From Nakazawaea peltata (taxonomy: Eukaryota; Ascomycota; Pichiomycetes; Alaninales; Pachysolenaceae): a stretch of 64,000 bases of DNA. Of this stretch, positions 59,895 through 64,000 are shown piece after piece. The notes under the pieces are model-generated. The model did not search any database and was not told the DNA's origin. It worked only from the letters and a program-made list of their open reading frames with translations. The position numbers and the translations under genes were made by a program. The stretch covers positions 66,222 through 130,221 of the forward strand of contig BCGQ01000005.1 in assembly GCA_001599355.1 (NCBI GenBank), in the 5' to 3' direction. Position 1 is the first letter of the stretch; each line of letters opens with the position of its first letter.

Positions 59895-61265
59895 TTAAAG
59901 TTTGTTCTTATAGATTAAACCCCCCTTCATAAGCACGGCGATGTTCAGTTCCGGTTCGTCTAAACTAGTAATATTTTCCAAGGGGTTTTGGTTCAACACT
60001 AACAAATCAGCGTTGTATCCGACTTTGACTTGACCATAAGTATCCAGGATTCCATTACATAAGGCAACGTTAATAGTGGCCATCTTTAAGCATTCGGCAG
60101 GACTCAATACCTTCAGTCTGACGAAGAACTCTTGGGTTTGGTATCCTTGTAAAGAACCGAGTAAATCTGAGCCATAACAAACGGTGACTCCATTGTCACG
60201 AGCAATCAATAAACTCTCAAGACCATGGTATAACACCTCCATATTCTTTTGTTTGGACGATTCAGGTAAGAACATTGAGAATTGTTCAGATGCGAGAATC
60301 TTGTAAGTGACCAAAGTTGGGGTCAAGAAACATCCCAATTGCAGCATCAACTTCAGCGATTCGGCATCGATCAAGTTTCCATGTTCGATACCACGAACAC
60401 CATTCAAAATACAATGTTTAATCAGTCCTGCTGTGTAACAATGCAGTGTGACGTAACTGCCATAACTGTTGGCTGTCTTGACCATCAGTTGAATCTCTTC
60501 ATCGGTGAATTGAAGATTGGAAATTTTGTCAGTTGGTGACAGAACACCACCTCCACCCATGATCTTGATGAAGTCGGCACCACAACGGAATTCTTCTCTC
60601 AGCAGCTTCAAACACTCTGGAACACCATCACATACCATTCCAATTTGTTGGATATGACAATTGCAGTCATTGATACTTCCTCTGCCATACAGTTCACCAT
60701 GTAACTCAGCAGATCTCATATCTCCATGACCACCAGTCTGAGAAAGCAGATGACCCGATAAAAACAACCTTGGACCAGGGAAAACTCCCTCATCAATCAG
60801 TTCTCTAACATAGCTTTCACATCCTCCACAATCTCTGGCAAAAGTGAACCCTCTCATCAACATATCTTTGCAACTTTGTTGTACTCTCATCAATGTTTTG
60901 GCTTTGGTCATATTAGTCAATTTGCCCAAATCCACCTCTCCTTGGACAGAGGTAATATGGACATGATTATCCATCAATCCAGGAATCATATACTTCCCAG
61001 TACAGTCCAATTCCAGGTACCCTTTAACAGAACCCCTCGATGAGCTGCTAACACCACTAATATGGACAATTTTACCCTTGGCCACATAGACATTCACATT
61101 TGGCAAAACAGACCCATTGGCTACGTCGATGACGTTGATATTGACAAAGCAAATCTTCAGCGGCTCAGGTAACTTCCAAGGGGTGACTAACTTGTCCAAG
61201 TCTCTGGTATTTCTCTCATTAACGTCAAGTTCCGGTACGTTATAACCGTTCTTAGTGTAAACCAT
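59895..61265 (-). CDS. metal-dependent amidohydrolase (imidazolonepropionase/dipeptidase-like)
   Basis: 456 residues from the first ATG (61265, MVYTKNGYNVPELD); the longer frame begins only at a TTG. The amidohydrolase TIM barrel is clear: GKYMIPGLMDNHVHITS gives the HxH pair (H101, H103), FIKIMGGGGVLSP the lysine, YVTLHCYTAG and RGIEHGNLID the next two histidines, and VCYGSDLLGS the catalytic aspartate. A C-terminal beta-sandwich ends VGYNADLLVLNQNPLENI. This subtype is common in bacteria and filamentous fungi; substrates include cyclic amides, N-acyl compounds and Xaa-Arg dipeptides, so the reaction is unknown. It diverges from a permease and has a GATAAG array 150 bp upstream of its start. 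Confidence 0.85.
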   Translation of the reverse strand: MVYTKNGYNVPELDVNERNTRDLDKLVTPWKLPEPLKICFVNINVIDVANGSVLPNVNVYVAKGKIVHISGVSSSSRGSVKGYLELDCTGKYMIPGLMDNHVHITSVQGEVDLGKLTNMTKAKTLMRVQQSCKDMLMRGFTFARDCGGCESYVRELIDEGVFPGPRLFLSGHLLSQTGGHGDMRSAELHGELYGRGSINDCNCHIQQIGMVCDGVPECLKLLREEFRCGADFIKIMGGGGVLSPTDKISNLQFTDEEIQLMVKTANSYGSYVTLHCYTAGLIKHCILNGVRGIEHGNLIDAESLKLMLQLGCFLTPTLVTYKILASEQFSMFLPESSKQKNMEVLYHGLESLLIARDNGVTVCYGSDLLGSLQGYQTQEFFVRLKVLSPAECLKMATINVALCNGILDTYGQVKVGYNADLLVLNQNPLENITSLDEPELNIAVLMKGGLIYKNKL

Positions 61266-62254
61266 TTCTCCAAATCTCCAAATTCTCCACACAACCAGTC
61301 TACCCTGTAGTAATGTGCGCTGCAACGAGCTTTATAGTCCCCCCTGCTTTCCCACTGGTCCTCGGCGTACCTATTCAGGTTCCCCCTCTGGAGCAGTTTA
61401 TAAGGAAATTCTAAGCGATAAGATAAGATAAGATAACTGTCGCACAAAGCCCAAAATAGAAATGACAGCAAATGGATGAACAGTCGAGAGGGGGCAGTCG
61501 AATTAGATTACAGTGGCAAAATTGGGATGTAGAGATGGATCGGTTGAAATAGGCGAATCGTCTTTGGCTGATACCGAGTAGCGCCTATATTTCTGATATA
61601 AACTCAAATAATACTTTCTAGTTGGCTGGAGATAGAACTTTAAATATGTCAGTACTATTTTAAGCTTTGTAATTTCATGACTGTTGCATATACTGAATTG
61701 GCTTTACTCAATGTTACTGAACAGGCGAGAGCGAGTTCTTGGGTTACCACTAATTCACTACAGTATTGAACTGAATTAAACAATATTAGTACTCTCGCTA
61801 CCCTTCCCAAAGATATTGATGTCGTAAAATACATATCCTTTGACTCCACGCATGTAAGCCACTCTAAGCTCCATGTAACATCGGAACTTATATGTCAACG
61901 TCTTCCGATCTGAGTGCATATCCCAATTCAGTCAACCCGATTGCTTCTCTAAGAAAAACCCCTCCGATCGGCCAACAGTTGGCATACAGTGATATATTCC
62001 CAATTAGGAAATCAGAAGGGGGTTACTTAGGAGCAAACTCGGTAAAGATTAGAAGATGTCGAATTGGGATATGTAAATATACTTTAATTCTCGCTTGGAA
62101 TTGCTCTAGATTACGTTCAGTAGATCACTTACCCCTTCTATCTCCCCTTACTTTGTAGATAAGATAAGAGCATGCATGCTCCCTCAGTATATAATATAAG
62201 ACTGCTGTCAATTTCTAAAGTAGAGTTAGTACCAAGATCAACCAACTATCAACA
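61266..62254. promoter_or_regulatory. divergent promoter with GATAAG arrays
   Basis: 990 bp between the amidohydrolase and the permease. Four overlapping GATAA units occupy 61418-61437, and two more (GATAAGATAAG) lie at 62158-62168, about 90 bp before the permease ATG. GATAAG is the target of GATA factors (Gln3, Gat1) in nitrogen catabolite repression, where paired sites are typical. An 88-codon frame at 61892-62158 has no family resemblance. Confidence 0.7.
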
Positions 62255-63727
62255 ATGACATCAGAGACGGATAGTGAACACAAGGATGGTGCCGTTGTAC
62301 AAGTGGTTTCCACTGTCCACCAACCAACCGACCTTATCGACTATACTCCAGAGGAAGAAAAGCTGGTTGTGAACAAGATCGACAGAATCGTCCTTCCAAT
62401 TATGTGTTTTGTCTTCTTCTGTCAATACTTGGACAAACAAACATTGAGTTATACCGTTGTTTTTGGATTGAAAACAGATTTGCATTTAGTTGGAGAACAG
62501 TACTCCTGGTTGAGTAGTGGTTTCTATATCCTGCAAATGCTGTCTCAATTGGTCAACATGTACTTATTGAGTAGATTTCCAATCAAGGTAGTCACAGGTG
62601 TTACTGTTATCCTTTGGGGTGCCACATGTATGTGCCTAGCAGCTCCAAATTCCTTCCCTGGTTTCATGGCTGTAAGAGCATTGTTGGGTTTCTTCGAGGG
62701 AGCTGTTTCTCCTTCTTTTGTCATCACCACTTCAATGTACTATCGTAAAAAAGAGCATGCTTTGAGAACACTGTGTTGGATCTCTTGTAATGCAATTGCT
62801 CAAGTAATCGGTAACTTTTTGGTTTATGGAATTGGAAAGAATCCAAACTTGACTATTGCTGTTTGGAAAGTAACCTTCTTAATTTGTGGAGGTGTTACCT
62901 TGGTAGCTGGTGGTCTCTTCTTCTTCCTCGTACCTGTCTCTCCTAAAGATGCATGGTTCTTAAACGAAAGAGAAAGATCCATTGCCGTTCATAGAATTCT
63001 TGTCGAAAGTGATAGAGGTGAGAAGAGTAGTTTCGATAAATCTCAATTGATGGAGTGTTTGAAATTCGACTGGATCACCTACTCCTCATTTTTGTGGGGT
63101 TTCTTAGTCACCGTCACTTCTGGGCCAATTATCTTTGCTTCTTTGATCATTTCCGAGTTGGGATACAGTTCTTTTGATACTTTGAAATACGGTGCTCCTT
63201 CTGGTGCAGTCCAATTAGCCCTCATTTGGGTAGGAGTAGCTCTTGTTCAAACTTTCCCAAAACAGAGAGTTTTCATTGTGATGTTATTGATCATAGTACC
63301 TGTTATTGGAAATATCTTATTATTGCTGTTACCTCAGACTAACAGTTGGGGCATCATTGTGGCTGCCTGGTTAGGAAGTTGTATTACTAGTTTCTATTCG
63401 ATCTTGTTGTCTTTAAGTGCATCCAACACTAGAGGTAACACTAAGAAATCTGTGGTCAACAACTCTTTCTACTTGGGATACGGTCTTGCTGCTGTTGTAT
63501 ACCCTCAATGGTGGAATTATTCTAAAGACCCTACCTATAGAACTGGTTTGATCACCAATTTAGTCTTCTGGGGGATCACCGAGATATTGCTTGTAGCCTA
63601 TAGATGGAAATGTGTTCATGAGAATAAAAGAAGACAACTTCTTGAAGATGAAGGCCTGTTGCCTGATTACAATGAGAAGGTTGACTTGACTGATAAGCAG
63701 GACTTATACCACAGATATAGTTATTAA
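62255..63727 (+). CDS. MFS permease of the Dal5/Thi73 (anion:cation symporter) family
   Basis: 490 residues, 12 helices. The family opening is present: EEEKLVVNKIDRIVLPIMCF, then CQYLDKQTLSYTVVFGLKTD and QYSWLSSGFYILQMLSQL; RALLGFFEGAVSPSFVITTS is the MFS signature loop region of this family; helix 11 area has NTKKSVVNNSFYLGYGLA. Members take up allantoate/ureidosuccinate and dipeptides (Dal5), nicotinate (Tna1), cysteine (Yct1), biotin (Vht1), pantothenate (Fen2) or carboxylates (Thi73). YLDKQTLSY is closest to Thi73 from memory. The neighbouring amidohydrolase and shared GATA-rich promoter suggest uptake of a nitrogen compound. Confidence 0.85.
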   Translation: MTSETDSEHKDGAVVQVVSTVHQPTDLIDYTPEEEKLVVNKIDRIVLPIMCFVFFCQYLDKQTLSYTVVFGLKTDLHLVGEQYSWLSSGFYILQMLSQLVNMYLLSRFPIKVVTGVTVILWGATCMCLAAPNSFPGFMAVRALLGFFEGAVSPSFVITTSMYYRKKEHALRTLCWISCNAIAQVIGNFLVYGIGKNPNLTIAVWKVTFLICGGVTLVAGGLFFFLVPVSPKDAWFLNERERSIAVHRILVESDRGEKSSFDKSQLMECLKFDWITYSSFLWGFLVTVTSGPIIFASLIISELGYSSFDTLKYGAPSGAVQLALIWVGVALVQTFPKQRVFIVMLLIIVPVIGNILLLLLPQTNSWGIIVAAWLGSCITSFYSILLSLSASNTRGNTKKSVVNNSFYLGYGLAAVVYPQWWNYSKDPTYRTGLITNLVFWGITEILLVAYRWKCVHENKRRQLLEDEGLLPDYNEKVDLTDKQDLYHRYSY

Positions 63728-64000
63728 TTGAGATTGAACTTATTTGGAATTGACTCTTGTAGATTTGTCTAAGTAAATTAGGGGTGACTCCTTAGCGCAC
63801 CTGCGCAGGGGTGCAGACAGCCCCAGTAACCCCCTTTCAATCGTGCTCAGTAAACTGCCCCGGATGTGCTCACTAAATACAAAAAAGGTGGCCGCCGCGC
63901 ACCCACATCGGCTGTTTTCCCCACATTTCTTTGCTTTGCGCCGCTTACAGTAGGCATCTCTGCTGTCGTTAATCGCTCTCCGCCTAAGGTTCTGACGTGC
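63728..64000. other. 3' flank of the permease, window end
   Basis: 273 bp. C/G-rich on the right with CACCTGCGCAGGGGTG, an imperfect inverted repeat (63800-63815). No gene is seen within the window. Confidence 0.4.

Noticed and set aside
61266-61325. 20-codon N-terminal extension of the amidohydrolase frame
   Set aside because: Starts only at TTG; the ATG at 61265 is the sensible start.

Overview
The window is nuclear DNA of a budding yeast (Saccharomycotina). The evidence is compact, mostly intronless genes of yeast type, introns with GTAAGT, GTATGT or GTGAGT donors and exact TACTAAC branch points, an initiator tRNA-Met that (from memory) matches the Saccharomyces sequence, and yeast-specific genes (CRH/TOS1-type wall protein, KAP104, SLX5, PET117, VPS68). 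CTG codons fall throughout hydrophobic transmembrane and HEAT positions, so CUG reads as leucine; this is not a CUG-Ser or CUG-Ala yeast. I cannot name the species.

Layout, left to right: alkaline ceramidase YPC1/YDC1 (-) and inositolphosphoceramide mannosyltransferase SUR1/CSH1 (+) from one broad promoter; TOS1 wall protein (-); a 2.1 kb gene-poor stretch ending in a possible solo Ty1/copia-type LTR and tRNA-iMet; intron-containing YSY6/RAMP4 (+); SYG1 (+); a cytochrome b2-like flavoprotein (+); NEO1 flippase (-); HIS1 (-); a Pho85 cyclin PCL6/7 (-); intron-containing PET117 and RidA-family MMF1/HMF1 (+); RPL34 (+, intron); PEX4 (-); a Pet20/Sue1-like mitochondrial protein (-); an RTA1/RSB1 membrane protein (+); probable CAF130 (-); a GT71 mannosyltransferase-like protein (+); allantoinase DAL1 with a histidine-rich insertion (+); KAP104 (-); BUD14-like SH3 protein (-); Mpv17/PMP22-family protein (-); NOP1 (+); SLX5 (+); an Atos-family protein (-); an SLC35F6-like transporter (+); VPS68 (+, intron) almost touching a GSK-3 family kinase (-); mitoribosomal uS11m (+); RPL25 (+, intron); a metal-dependent amidohydrolase (-) and a Dal5/Thi73-type permease (+) diverging from a promoter with GATAAG arrays.

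Most genes are housekeeping and there is no operon-like organisation. Functional groupings are: sphingolipid and wall glycan work (YPC1, SUR1, TOS1, RSB1-like, GT71); mitochondrial biogenesis (PET117, Sue1-like, MMF1, uS11m, cytochrome b2-like); and nitrogen scavenging (DAL1 and the amidohydrolase/permease pair).

The most unusual signals are: a dispersed intergenic module built on GTCGTGTA, often followed by CCAAT and sometimes by GCTTACGTAA; a 30-bp four-copy repeat carrying the same core; a TAGGGT/ACCCTA palindrome at nearly the same distance from both ribosomal protein genes; the histidine-rich insertion in allantoinase; a nitrogen-type GATA cluster between an amidohydrolase and a permease; and two enzymes whose catalytic motifs are altered (the cytochrome b2-like protein and the GT71 protein).
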